This document shows positions 24,878 to 31,977 of a stretch of DNA of 40,136 bases, piece by piece. The translations under genes and the position numbers were made by a program. The DNA is from Candidatus Nanopelagicales bacterium (GTDB lineage: Bacteria; Actinomycetota; Actinomycetes; S36-B12; CAIYMF01). Each line of letters opens with the position of its first letter. Position 1 is the stretch's first letter. The notes beneath the pieces were generated by a model, which did no database searches, had not been told where the DNA came from, and saw nothing but the letters and a program-made list of their open reading frames with translations. The DNA is taken from the NCBI GenBank assembly GCA_025456015.1, contig JALOLK010000049.1:1-40136 (forward strand), read 5' to 3'.

Positions 24878-25336
24878 ATGCAGGTGTCCGCGCGGGTCGA
24901 CTACGGCATCCGTGCCCTCGTCGAGCTCGCCAGCCGTGAGGACGGCCACCTCGTCACCGCCGAGGAGCTCGCCGCGCTGCAGGGCCTGCCGGTGAAGTTC
25001 CTCGAGGGGATCCTCACGCACCTGCGTCGGGCCGGCCTCATCGTGAGCAGGCGCGGCGCGGAGGGTGGGTACCGGCTGGGGCGGCCCGCCGCGGCCATCA
25101 CGGTCGCCGACGTGTTCCGCGCCATCGACGGGCCGATCGCCGCGGTGCGTGGCCAGGCCCCCGAGGACCTCGAGTACCCGGGTGCCGCCGAGCACCTGCG
25201 CGAGGTGTGGGTGGCCACCCGGGCGGCGCTGCGGGAGGTCCTCGAGCACGTGACCCTGGCCGACGTCGTCAGCGGCGAGCTGCCCGACGCCACGCGCAGC
25301 CTGCTCGCCCAGCCGGGGGCCTGGGAGCGCCGCTGA
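24878..25336 (+). CDS. Rrf2-family transcriptional regulator lacking cluster cysteines
   Basis: This 152-residue protein starts with the Rrf2 winged-helix signature MQVSARVDYGIRALVELA. The recognition region LQGLPVKFLEGILTHLRRAGLIVSRRG and the wing GGYRLGRPAAAITVADVFRAIDGP follow. It contains no cysteine at all, so it cannot hold the [2Fe-2S] cluster of IscR, NsrR or RsrR. It may sense something else or act without a ligand, like CymR. The segment PEDLEYPGAAEHLREVWVATRAALREVLE is common to an actinobacterial subgroup. The ATG has TTGGAT 6 nt upstream and no clear ribosome binding site. It converges on the peroxiredoxin gene, which may be coincidental. Confidence 0.9.
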   Translation: MQVSARVDYGIRALVELASREDGHLVTAEELAALQGLPVKFLEGILTHLRRAGLIVSRRGAEGGYRLGRPAAAITVADVFRAIDGPIAAVRGQAPEDLEYPGAAEHLREVWVATRAALREVLEHVTLADVVSGELPDATRSLLAQPGAWERR

Positions 25337-25348
25337 CACCCGTGCCGC

Positions 25349-25365
25349 CGGCCCGCCCGGGGCCG
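25349..25365. terminator. possible bidirectional hairpin between Rrf2 and peroxiredoxin genes
   Basis: CGGCCC (25349-25354) can pair with GGGCCG (25360-25365) around a 5-nt loop in the 66-bp convergent gap. The stem is short, so this is tentative. Confidence 0.35.
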
Positions 25366-25402
25366 TCGATCGTTCGCCCCGACGAAGGGGTGGGCCGAGG
25401 GG

Positions 25403-25870
25403 TCAGACCCCCAGCTCGTGGCGCAGCTTCGCCACGTGGCCCTTGGCCCGGACGTTGTACATCGCCCGTTCGATCAGACCGTCGCCGTCGATGACGAACG
25501 TGCTGCGGATCACGCCGGTCACCACCTTGCCGTACAGGGACTTCTCGCCGAACGCGCCGTACGCGGTGAGCACCGAGCGGTCCTCGTCGCTGGCCAGCGG
25601 GAACGTCAGGCCCTCCTTGGCGCGGAACGCGGCCAGCTGCGCCGGGGAGTCTGGTGAGAGGCCGACGACCGCCAGGCCGGCGGCGGCGAGGGCGTCGAGG
25701 GAGTCGCGGAAGTCGCAGGCCTGGGTCGTGCAGCCCGGCGTCATCGCCGCGGGGTAGGCGTAGAGCACCACGCGCTGGCCGCGCAGGTCGGCCAGCCGGA
25801 CGCGCCCGCCGGCGTCGTCGGGCAGGTCGAAGGCCGGGGCGGGATCGCCGGGCTGCAGGCGGACGCTCAT
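25403..25870 (-). CDS. bcp: peroxiredoxin, Bcp/PrxQ type
   Basis: This 155-residue thiol peroxidase reduces hydrogen peroxide and organic hydroperoxides. The peroxidatic cysteine C47 lies in the motif PAAMTPGCTTQACDF and the resolving cysteine C52 five residues later, the spacing of PrxQ/Bcp enzymes. GDPAPAFDLPDDAGG at the N-terminus and FVIDGDGLIERAMYNVRAKGH at the C-terminus are typical. The phenylalanine or tyrosine often found before MTPGC is replaced here by PAA. The ATG at 25870 follows GAGGAG. It is transcribed alone, divergent from the DUF3618 gene. Confidence 0.93.
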   Translation of the reverse strand: MSVRLQPGDPAPAFDLPDDAGGRVRLADLRGQRVVLYAYPAAMTPGCTTQACDFRDSLDALAAAGLAVVGLSPDSPAQLAAFRAKEGLTFPLASDEDRSVLTAYGAFGEKSLYGKVVTGVIRSTFVIDGDGLIERAMYNVRAKGHVAKLRHELGV

Positions 25871-25949
25871 GCGCGGATGCTCCTCGTGGGTCGGCGCCGG
25901 ATCGTGCGGGGAGCGTAGCCCGGGGCTGCTTGGCCCGCCCGCGCCCGCG

Positions 25950-25955
25950 TATGGT
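25950..25955 (+). promoter_or_regulatory. -10 element upstream of the DUF3618 gene
   Basis: TATGGT fits TANNNT and lies about 50 nt before the ATG at 26006. AAGGGG about 10 nt before the ATG would be the ribosome binding site, so this gene appears to have a normal leader. Confidence 0.45.
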
Positions 25956-26005
25956 GGCGCCAGTCAGCGAGGGCACGCCCAGCACGAGTGTGAAGGGGTT
26001 GGACC

Positions 26006-26392
26006 ATGGCCGAGCAGGGGACGTCCACGGCGAACGCGCCGGCGAAGCGGGCGACCCGGCCCCCGGCCGAGATCGAGGCCGAGCTGGTGGCCACCCGGGA
26101 GCGGCTCGTGGGCACGATCGCCGAGATCGAGGAGTACGTCAGCCCGAAGAACGTCGCCGGGCGCGGCAAGCGCAAGCTGCAGGCGCTCTACACCGACGAC
26201 GCCAACAACGTGCGCTGGGACCGGGTCGCCATGACGGCCGGTGCTGTGGTCGCCAGCCTGATCGCGCTGCGCGTGACCTCGAAGACGTTGCGCTGGGCCT
26301 TCGCCGCCGACGAGCGGCACCAGGCCCAGGTCGTCTACCTGCCGGTGCCCCGGGCGCAGGTCGGCCAGCTCACGGCGGGCCTGGGGGCCTGA
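26006..26392 (+). CDS. DUF3618 family membrane protein
   Basis: This 128-residue protein matches the actinobacterial DUF3618 family, which often sits beside the bcp gene. A disordered start rich in A and T is followed by the family core PPAEIEAELVATRERLVGTIAEIEEYVSPKNV. After a basic stretch (GRGKRKLQ) and NNVRWDRVAMTAGAVVASLIAL, one membrane segment lies at about residues 76-90. A hydrophilic tail follows. The core is predicted to form a short helical or coiled region on the cytoplasmic side. The function is unknown. A ribosome binding site and promoter are visible upstream, and a repeat cluster follows the stop. Confidence 0.88.
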   Translation: MAEQGTSTANAPAKRATRPPAEIEAELVATRERLVGTIAEIEEYVSPKNVAGRGKRKLQALYTDDANNVRWDRVAMTAGAVVASLIALRVTSKTLRWAFAADERHQAQVVYLPVPRAQVGQLTAGLGA

Positions 26393-26457
26393 CCTCCCGT
26401 CCCGGCCAGCGGGCATCAAGCCTCGTCCGCCTGGAGCCGTCGACGGACGTGAGGGCT

Positions 26458-26624
26458 ACGCAAGCCATGTGGGGGTAACGGGCCTTTCCGCCTGACGTGT
26501 CCCGGGCCCACGCAATCCACGTGGGGGCACCGCGGTCCCACAGGGCCGGCGGCACCCCCAGATCGATTGCGTGGACGGGGTCACGCGCGCCGAGTCAAGC
26601 CGGAAACCCCCGAATCGATTGCGT
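26458..26624. repeat. four-copy intergenic repeat (two direct, two inverted)
   Basis: Four copies of a motif of about 22 bp, consensus ACGCAATCNAYNTGGGGG with YRNC following, lie between convergent genes. Copies 1 (26458-26480) and 2 (26510-26532) are on plus. Copies 3 (26551-26572) and 4 (26602-26624) are on minus. Copies 1 and 2 agree at 19 of 23 positions, and copies 2 and 3 at 17 of 22. Copies 2 and 3 face each other and can form a large imperfect hairpin. No coding gene lies in 26393-26633. Confidence 0.85.
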
Positions 26625-26633
26625 GGCGGCGGC

Positions 26634-27113
26634 TCAGCCGTCGGGGTCGATCGAGGTCCGTTCCATGAGGCGGGCGATGCGCGTGCCGAGCACGAGCGTG
26701 GGCCCGATGGCGCCCACGGCCAGGGCGATGATCGTCAGCGTGGCCGTGGTCGCGTCCACGGCCACCTGGTCGACCCTGGCGGCGGGGTCGGCGCCCGAGG
26801 TCAGGGCCAGCAGGCCGATGAGCGTGTCGAACATGGCGGTGCCGGGCACCAGCGGGATGACCGGGGCGAAGGCGTAGATCGGGGTGGCCTCGCCGGTGCG
26901 GGGCGCCACGACGGCTGCGGTCGCGCCGACGAACAGGGCGGCCAGCAGGCTGGCGGCGGGCAGCGTCATGCCCTGCTCGAGGCAGGCCGCGCGCAGCAGG
27001 TGGGCGGCGACCGCGAGCAGGGCGATGCCGGGCAGGGCGCGCCGGGGCACCGAGAACACCATGGCGAACCCGAGCACGGCCACCGCCGCCCAGAGCGACA
27101 TCCAGGGGTTCAC
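26634..27113 (-). CDS. threonine/serine exporter family protein, C-terminal (DUF3815/ThrE_2-type) subunit
   Basis: This 159-residue protein is almost entirely hydrophobic, with about five membrane segments. FSVPRRALPGIALLAVAAHLLR and PIYAFAPVIPLVPGTAMFDTL are the diagnostic ThrE_2 (YjjB-like) pieces. It is the partner of the longer subunit encoded immediately upstream. In Corynebacterium ThrE both parts are one polypeptide, whereas in E. coli YjjP/YjjB they are separate, as here. The pair would export threonine, serine or, as for YjjPB, succinate; substrate choice cannot be read from the sequence. The GTG at 27113 overlaps the upstream stop by 4 nt. Confidence 0.88.
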   Translation of the reverse strand: MNPWMSLWAAVAVLGFAMVFSVPRRALPGIALLAVAAHLLRAACLEQGMTLPAASLLAALFVGATAAVVAPRTGEATPIYAFAPVIPLVPGTAMFDTLIGLLALTSGADPAARVDQVAVDATTATLTIIALAVGAIGPTLVLGTRIARLMERTSIDPDG

Positions 27114-27874
27114 CGCAGCCACCCCACCACGCCGACGGCCGCGGCCAGGCCGGCCGCTGCGCTGCCGATGATGACCGCGCTCATGGCCAGGCGGACCAGG
27201 CCGTTGAGGTAGTGGGCCGTGAGCAGGTCGGCCGTGCCGTTGAGCATCGGCACCCCGGGGACCAGGAACAGGGTGGCCGCCGCCATGGCCGGTTCGGAGG
27301 CTGGCGACCCGCCGCCCCACGCGATGCCGCCGGCGACCACCAGCGCCGCCACGAAGGCCGCGGAGGTCACGGCCACGAACGGCGGCTTGTGCCGGGCGAC
27401 CAGCAGGTGGCGCACCGTGGCACCGAGCGTGCCGCCCACGAGCACCAGCAGCGCCCCCGCCAGCCCGGCGCCGAAGAGCACGGCGAAGGCCGCGCTGGAG
27501 CCGCCCAGCGCGAGCATCACCAGCCAGGGCGGGTACACCCGGCCCGCGTGCCGGATCAGCGTCAGCCGGGCGCGCACCTGGGCCGCGGTCAGGCCGTGGG
27601 CCTCGGTGTCGTCGACGAGGCGCTCCAGCGCGGTCAGGGTCGAGAAGTTGATCCCGAGGTGGCCCGCGTGGCGCCCGGCGCTGAGCCGGGTGGCGCCGTC
27701 GCTGACGGTCATCGCCACGTTCACCGAGGAGATCGCGGCGTGTCCCTCCTGCGCGCCGAGGGCGCGGGCGATCCGCTCCATCTGGTCGACCGTGCGCGAG
27801 GTGTGGCCGCCCGAGAGCTGCACGAGCTCGCCCACTTCGAGCGCGAGGTCGAGCGCGTCGGCCAGATCGCTCAT
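27110..27874 (-). CDS. threonine/serine exporter family protein, N-terminal (DUF1212/ThrE-type) subunit
   Basis: This 254-residue protein has the ThrE/YjjP pattern. The soluble N-terminal 120 residues hold LALEVGELVQLSGGHTSRTVDQMERIARALG and a later INFSTLTALERLVDD. About five hydrophobic segments follow, with GGTLGATVRHLLV and the signature FLVPGVPMLNGTADLLTAHYLNGL near the C-terminus. It should pair with the overlapping downstream subunit to form a proton-coupled exporter in the cytoplasmic membrane. TACGTT lies 8 nt before the ATG, so the message may be leaderless. The gene is divergent from the GroES-like gene across only 32 bp. Confidence 0.9.
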   Translation of the reverse strand: MSDLADALDLALEVGELVQLSGGHTSRTVDQMERIARALGAQEGHAAISSVNVAMTVSDGATRLSAGRHAGHLGINFSTLTALERLVDDTEAHGLTAAQVRARLTLIRHAGRVYPPWLVMLALGGSSAAFAVLFGAGLAGALLVLVGGTLGATVRHLLVARHKPPFVAVTSAAFVAALVVAGGIAWGGGSPASEPAMAAATLFLVPGVPMLNGTADLLTAHYLNGLVRLAMSAVIIGSAAAGLAAAVGVVGWLR

Positions 27875-27882
27875 GGCCGCCC

Positions 27883-27900
27883 AACGTACTCGGCTACCCT
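27883..27900. promoter_or_regulatory. back-to-back leaderless -10 elements
   Basis: On the minus strand TACGTT (27883-27888) lies 8 nt before the ATG at 27874. On the plus strand TACCCT (27895-27900) lies 6 nt before the GTG at 27907. The entire intergenic gap is 32 bp, so the two promoters must overlap and each upstream promoter half lies in or near the start of the other gene. Confidence 0.55.
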
Positions 27901-27906
27901 CCTCGG

Positions 27907-28290
27907 GTGCCCCAGACCCCGCCGACCGCCGGCTCTCCCGCGCTGGCCGGGCCGGATCTGACCCCCACCGCGGACGGCTCGGTGCCGATCAAGCTGCTGC
28001 ACGACCGCCTGCTGGTCCACGTCGACGCCCCGGACGGGGAGCGGCGCTCGGGTGGCGGGATCCTGATCCCGGCGACCGCGGCCGTGGGCAAGCGCCTGAC
28101 GTGGGCCCGGGCGGTCGCGGCGGGCCCGCTCGTGCGATCGGTGGAGGTGGGCGACCTCGTCCTGTTCGAGCCCGAGGAGCGGGCGGAGGTGGAGCTGCGC
28201 GGCGTGCCGTACCTGCTGCTGCGCGAGCGCGACATCCACGCGGTCGCGGCGGCTCGGGTCGCCGAGGCGGGGACCGGGCTCTACCTGTAG
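27907..28290 (+). CDS. GroES-like co-chaperonin family protein
   Basis: This 127-residue protein has a GroES-type beta-barrel core, PIKLLHDRLLVHVDAPDGERRSGGGILIP, corresponding to the N-terminal strand pair and the mobile-loop region. AVGKRLTWARAVAAGPLVRSVEVGDLVLF and LLRERDIHAVA follow. It differs from housekeeping GroES by a proline-rich N-terminal extension of about 25 residues and a loop that lacks the usual hydrophobic GroEL-binding triplet pattern. No groEL gene is adjacent. This family is a standard second GroES-like protein in actinobacteria with unknown role. The GTG start is supported by TACCCT 6 nt upstream. Confidence 0.87.
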   Translation: MPQTPPTAGSPALAGPDLTPTADGSVPIKLLHDRLLVHVDAPDGERRSGGGILIPATAAVGKRLTWARAVAAGPLVRSVEVGDLVLFEPEERAEVELRGVPYLLLRERDIHAVAAARVAEAGTGLYL

Positions 28291-28336
28291 TGCGCAGGGC
28301 GCCGTGTGGGGCCGGAACGCGGCTCGGGTCGGCGCG

Positions 28337-29278
28337 CTACGGGGCGGGCGCCGGCACTGCGGGCTCGGGGGCGTGGACCGGTCGGGTCGCCCAGAAGGCG
28401 CCGAGGACCACCAGCGGGAACCCGACGACCATCCCCCAGGTGAGCGGCTCGCCCAGCACGACGATGCCCAGGCCGATGGCGACAGCCGGGTTGATGAACG
28501 TGATGACCGTGGCCCGCACCGGCCCCACGCGGGCGATGAGCGCGAAGAACAGCACGAAGGCCAGCGCCGTGCAGACCAGGCCGAGCACGAGCACGGCGGC
28601 GAGGACCTCGGCCGAGGGCAGGCCGCCCCGCGCCGCCCCCGCGCTGGCCGGCAGGTAGAGCACGGCCACGACCGCCACCGACAGGGCGATCACGCCGATC
28701 GAGGGCACGTCGGCGAGCCGTCGGTTGGCGATCGCCGGGGCGAGGGCGTAGCCGAACGCGACGAGCAGCAGCTCGAGCACGGGCACGGCCTCGATGTGGC
28801 CGGCCAGGGAGTCCAGGCCGACGAGGAACGCCACGCCCAGCAGGCCGATCCCCAGGCCGCGCAGGCGGGTCGGGGCGAAGGCGGCGCGGTCGCCCTGCAG
28901 GCGCGCGATGAGCACGCCCATGAGCGGCACGGTGGCGATCATGAGGCCGGCGAAGCCGCTGGACACCCGGGTCTCGGCCTGGCCCAGCAGCAGCCAGGGG
29001 CCGGCCATCTCGATGAGCGCGAACGCGAGCACCCAGGGCCAGCGGGCCAGCGCGGGGCGCAGCGCGCCCTGCCAGGCCGCGACCGGCACCAGCACGACCG
29101 CCGCCAGCAGCGTGCGCAGGCCGGCCAGCTCGGCGGGGCTGAGCTCGGCGACGGCGACCTTGATGAGCAGGTACGGGATGCCCCAGATCACCGACATGGC
29201 CCCGAAGAGCAGCCACGCCTGGCGGGTCATGTGCGCGTGGGTGTTGGCGGCGACGGGGGGCCGGGCGGGCGCGGGCAC
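28337..29278 (-). CDS. EamA/DMT-superfamily transporter
   Basis: This 313-residue integral membrane protein has about ten hydrophobic segments in two similar halves, the pattern of the drug/metabolite transporter superfamily. The first half begins AWLLFGAMSVIWGIPYLLIKVAV and includes GLMIATVPLMGVLIARL. The second contains TALAFVLFFALIARVGPVRATVITFINPAVAIGLGIVVLGEPLTWG (quoted as the key EamA end motif, GEPLT). Such proteins export amino acids, nucleobases or drugs; the substrate is not predictable. GTG 29278 is favoured because TAGGCT ends 6 nt upstream; ATG 29230 is an alternative start that removes a proline/alanine-rich leader. Confidence 0.9.
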   Translation of the reverse strand: MPAPARPPVAANTHAHMTRQAWLLFGAMSVIWGIPYLLIKVAVAELSPAELAGLRTLLAAVVLVPVAAWQGALRPALARWPWVLAFALIEMAGPWLLLGQAETRVSSGFAGLMIATVPLMGVLIARLQGDRAAFAPTRLRGLGIGLLGVAFLVGLDSLAGHIEAVPVLELLLVAFGYALAPAIANRRLADVPSIGVIALSVAVVAVLYLPASAGAARGGLPSAEVLAAVLVLGLVCTALAFVLFFALIARVGPVRATVITFINPAVAIGLGIVVLGEPLTWGMVVGFPLVVLGAFWATRPVHAPEPAVPAPAP

Positions 29279-29284
29279 CGGTGG

Positions 29285-29290
29285 AGCCTA
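29285..29290 (-). promoter_or_regulatory. -10 element of the EamA gene (leaderless)
   Basis: TAGGCT on the minus strand fits TANNNT and ends 6 nt before the GTG at 29278. Confidence 0.5.
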
Positions 29291-29374
29291 GGGCAGGTGG
29301 TGCGACGCGGCCGCCGGGTCCTGGCTCGCGCCCGTCCGGTCACGCCGCCGATCAGCGGCCGGACGAGGAGGACG

Positions 29375-29836
29375 TCATGCGCGTTGCAGCAGCATGCGCA
29401 TCACGGGATAGGGGCCCGCCGGTGCCGTGTCGGTGGCGTAGGACGCGGGGACGACGTTGTCCATCCGCAGCTCGAGGCGGTCTCCATCGGCGCGCACGAG
29501 GATCCGCCAGCCCCACTCCTCGGCGTACGTGCCGGTGAGGGTCAGGGCCCCGTCCGGCTCCCGCGTCCCGTGCAGCGCCATCGGCTGGGGCTGCTGGTGC
29601 CACGAGTCCGCCCAGACCCCGGCGACCGTCGCGGCGTCCGTGCCGGCCCACGCGACCAGCTGGCCGTCCTGCGGCCCGTCCTCGGGGTGCGACCAGGTGT
29701 AGGCGATCGTCAGCATGGCGCCGCCGGCAGCGCCCTGCGAACGGGCGCTGGCCGGGGCTTCGACAAACGCGTCGAGCGGCATCATCCGGAAGCCGTTGCG
29801 GCCCGACCAGGTTCCGAGCAGCGCGTCGAGGAGCAT
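29375..29836 (-). CDS. hypothetical DUF1579-like protein
   Basis: This 153-residue soluble protein opens with LLDALLGTWSGRNGFRMMP, followed by alternating strand-like segments such as AMLTIAYTWSHPEDGPQDG, GTREPDGALTLTGTYAEEWGW and RILVRADGDRLELRMDNV. The LGTWxG opening and strand pattern suggest a small beta-barrel like the DUF1579 or lipocalin-type families, but I see no decisive motif. It has no signal peptide. The ATG was chosen because CAGACT ends 6 nt upstream and similarity to the barrel begins there. It lies 74 bp downstream of the GH81 gene on the same strand and could be read through from it, but its own promoter-like hexamer suggests independence. Confidence 0.65.
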   Translation of the reverse strand: MLLDALLGTWSGRNGFRMMPLDAFVEAPASARSQGAAGGAMLTIAYTWSHPEDGPQDGQLVAWAGTDAATVAGVWADSWHQQPQPMALHGTREPDGALTLTGTYAEEWGWRILVRADGDRLELRMDNVVPASYATDTAPAGPYPVMRMLLQRA

Positions 29837-29910
29837 CACACCAGTCTGCGGGCGCCCGGCGTGGGGCGCCAGCGTGCGTCGATGCGGCCGTGGCGGTCGC
29901 TGCCCTGTCG

Positions 29911-31977
29911 CTAGGCAGCCGCCTGCACCTGCAGCCAGGCCAGCAGCCAGGAGCGGGTCAGCCCGTCGTCGAGCTTCGCGGGCAGCGACTCCGCGGCCGC
30001 CAGCGCCGCCTGCGGGTCGGCGAGGGCCAGGTACATGACCAGGTAGTCGCCGAACATCGTGTCGAACCCGTTGGGGGCGGCCTCCTCGACGTTCGCCCTG
30101 ATCCGATCCGGGTCGCCGGCCAGGTGCGCGGAGACCGGACCCATCGGCAGCAGCTGGATGCCCAGCATCGCCGAGGGCTCGGCACTGAACCAGGTGGCCC
30201 AGTCGCGCTTGCCGCCCCAGTTCAGGGCCACGACCTCGTGCTCGAAGCCCGTGGGCAGGGTCGGCTGCACCCAGTAGGCCCGGGCGGTCGCCGCCTCGAG
30301 GCTGAGCATCCAGGTGGCTTGCGCAGCCAGCGGCTCGTCCTCGGTGACCCGGGCCCACAGGGCCAGGCCGTTCCAGGCGTTCACCGCCTCGGAGCTCGAC
30401 TCCTGGTTGTTGCCGTCGGCGAAGGGCGCGGTGCCCGACGCCCAGGAGTGCCCGGCGTAGGGGTCGAAGACCCGCAGGGCGGGCAGCTCGGGCCGCTGCT
30501 CGGGTGCGGCGATGTCCTCGACGAGCGCGGCCAGGCGGGGCGCCCACCGCTGCGCCAGCTCGGGGTCGGCCTCGGCCATGAGGGCCGCCGCCGTCAGGAA
30601 GTACCCGTAGTGGAAGTGGTGGTCGTTGAACTGCTCGGAGCCGAAGGAGGGCTCCCGGCCGACCACGCCGCGGAAGGCGGGGTCGTAGGCGAAGCACCGC
30701 ATGCGGCTCGTCGTGCACGCCTGCTCCCCGAGCCAGGCATCGAGGTCCGCGACGACCCGGGTGCGGATCGCGTCGGTGTCAGGATGCGACAGGGCCCTGG
30801 CCAGGCGGTAGAGGTGGGCGTCGCGCTGCGCGGCCTTGCCGCCGAAGTAGGTGTCGGTCGGCGCGGCGGGCGCCCCGGCCAGCGCGCGGGCGTCGGCGGT
30901 GACCTGCTCGGCCAGCTCCTCACGTGCCGCGTCGTCCAGACCACTCAGGTCCAGCTCGCTGGTCGGCTGCAGCGTCGGGACCGCGGCGCGCAGGGTGCTG
31001 CCGACCTGCAGCTGCAGCGGGCCCCAGATGGACTCGATCTCGCCCACCGGCTGTCCGTCCGCAACTGCGCCGGGCCCGTGGTGCGGCATCGTGGCGAGGA
31101 CCGTGGGGCGCTCTCCTGCGGTCCGGTAGTGGACCTGGGTGCCGGCCGTGTCGCCGGTCAGGGCGTAGCGCGTCTCGACGCCGGTGAGCGGCACGGCGTG
31201 GGTGGCCAGGGCTCCCACGGCGGCCTCGGGTGCGGCGAACAGCAGCACCGTCTGGCCCTCGTCCAGGGTGAGGGCGGGGCCCTGCGCGTCCGGGGTGATC
31301 CGTGCGCCGTCGGCGTCGGCGACCGCCAGGCCGTACGTGCCGCTGGGATCGGCCAGGGCCAGCCACTGGCCCTCGTCGCGGGGCGTGAGGCCCTCGGGCA
31401 GCGTGAGCGTCTGGTCCGTGAGGGCCTCGTACGCGACGTAGGGCCAGCCGGCCGCGGTGCGCAGCACCCCGGTGGGTCGGCCGTCCTGCTCGTAGGTGAC
31501 CGCGACCGAGACCGGGTCGGCAGCCGTGGCCACGAAGCCCTCGGTCGGCAGCCCGAGCCGCAGGTGCGCGACGAAGGGTGCTGCGATGGTCGCCGCCGTG
31601 GTGGTCACCTGCGGCAGGCCGACGCTGACCGCACCGTCCTCGGCCAGCAGGGCGAGCGGGACGGCGAACACCGGTTGCGGCTGCTCGCCGAACAGCATGC
31701 CGGAGTACCAGCGGTTGGTCGGCGGGGGCAGCGCTGAGTCGACCCGCATGACCCCCGGGTCCCCGGGGATCTCGGCCAGGTCCGCGGCAGCCGCCCGGGT
31801 GCCCTCGGCCGCAGGCCCGGCGATGCTCGTCCACCCGGCCTGGTCGATGCCGTCGTCGCCACCCTCACCGGGACCTGGCTGCGAGGGCCCGCCGCGGTTG
31901 GCCAGCACGACCACCGTCACGACGAGGGCCACCAGCAGCGCGAGCACCGCGGCCGGGGCTGCGCGACGCGCCGTCAC
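29911..31977 (-). CDS. GH81 endo-beta-1,3-glucanase, membrane-anchored or secreted
   Basis: This 688-residue protein has an N-terminal hydrophobic segment (about residues 8-27) without an obvious signal-peptidase site, so it may be a signal anchor. A linker rich in P and G follows, then a full GH81 domain. NRWYSGMLFGEQPQPVF marks the N-terminal beta-sandwich. FNDHHFHYGYFLTAAALMA carries the candidate catalytic aspartate near residue 452. YAGHSWASGTAPFADG and NNQESSSEAVNAWNGLALWA carry the conserved glutamates of the active site near 525. GH81 enzymes are inverting endo-1,3-beta-glucanases. The GTG overlaps the stop of the HlyD-like gene, placing this hydrolase in the same operon as a glycosyltransferase. 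That points to trimming or release of a beta-1,3-glucan made by its neighbour, although use on external glucan is also possible. Confidence 0.92.
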   Translation of the reverse strand: MTARRAAPAAVLALLVALVVTVVVLANRGGPSQPGPGEGGDDGIDQAGWTSIAGPAAEGTRAAAADLAEIPGDPGVMRVDSALPPPTNRWYSGMLFGEQPQPVFAVPLALLAEDGAVSVGLPQVTTTAATIAAPFVAHLRLGLPTEGFVATAADPVSVAVTYEQDGRPTGVLRTAAGWPYVAYEALTDQTLTLPEGLTPRDEGQWLALADPSGTYGLAVADADGARITPDAQGPALTLDEGQTVLLFAAPEAAVGALATHAVPLTGVETRYALTGDTAGTQVHYRTAGERPTVLATMPHHGPGAVADGQPVGEIESIWGPLQLQVGSTLRAAVPTLQPTSELDLSGLDDAAREELAEQVTADARALAGAPAAPTDTYFGGKAAQRDAHLYRLARALSHPDTDAIRTRVVADLDAWLGEQACTTSRMRCFAYDPAFRGVVGREPSFGSEQFNDHHFHYGYFLTAAALMAEADPELAQRWAPRLAALVEDIAAPEQRPELPALRVFDPYAGHSWASGTAPFADGNNQESSSEAVNAWNGLALWARVTEDEPLAAQATWMLSLEAATARAYWVQPTLPTGFEHEVVALNWGGKRDWATWFSAEPSAMLGIQLLPMGPVSAHLAGDPDRIRANVEEAAPNGFDTMFGDYLVMYLALADPQAALAAAESLPAKLDDGLTRSWLLAWLQVQAAA

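Noticed and set aside
26458-26624. Insertion-sequence ends
   Set aside because: There is no transposase frame between the inverted copies and no target-site duplication was found. The gap is only about 240 bp.
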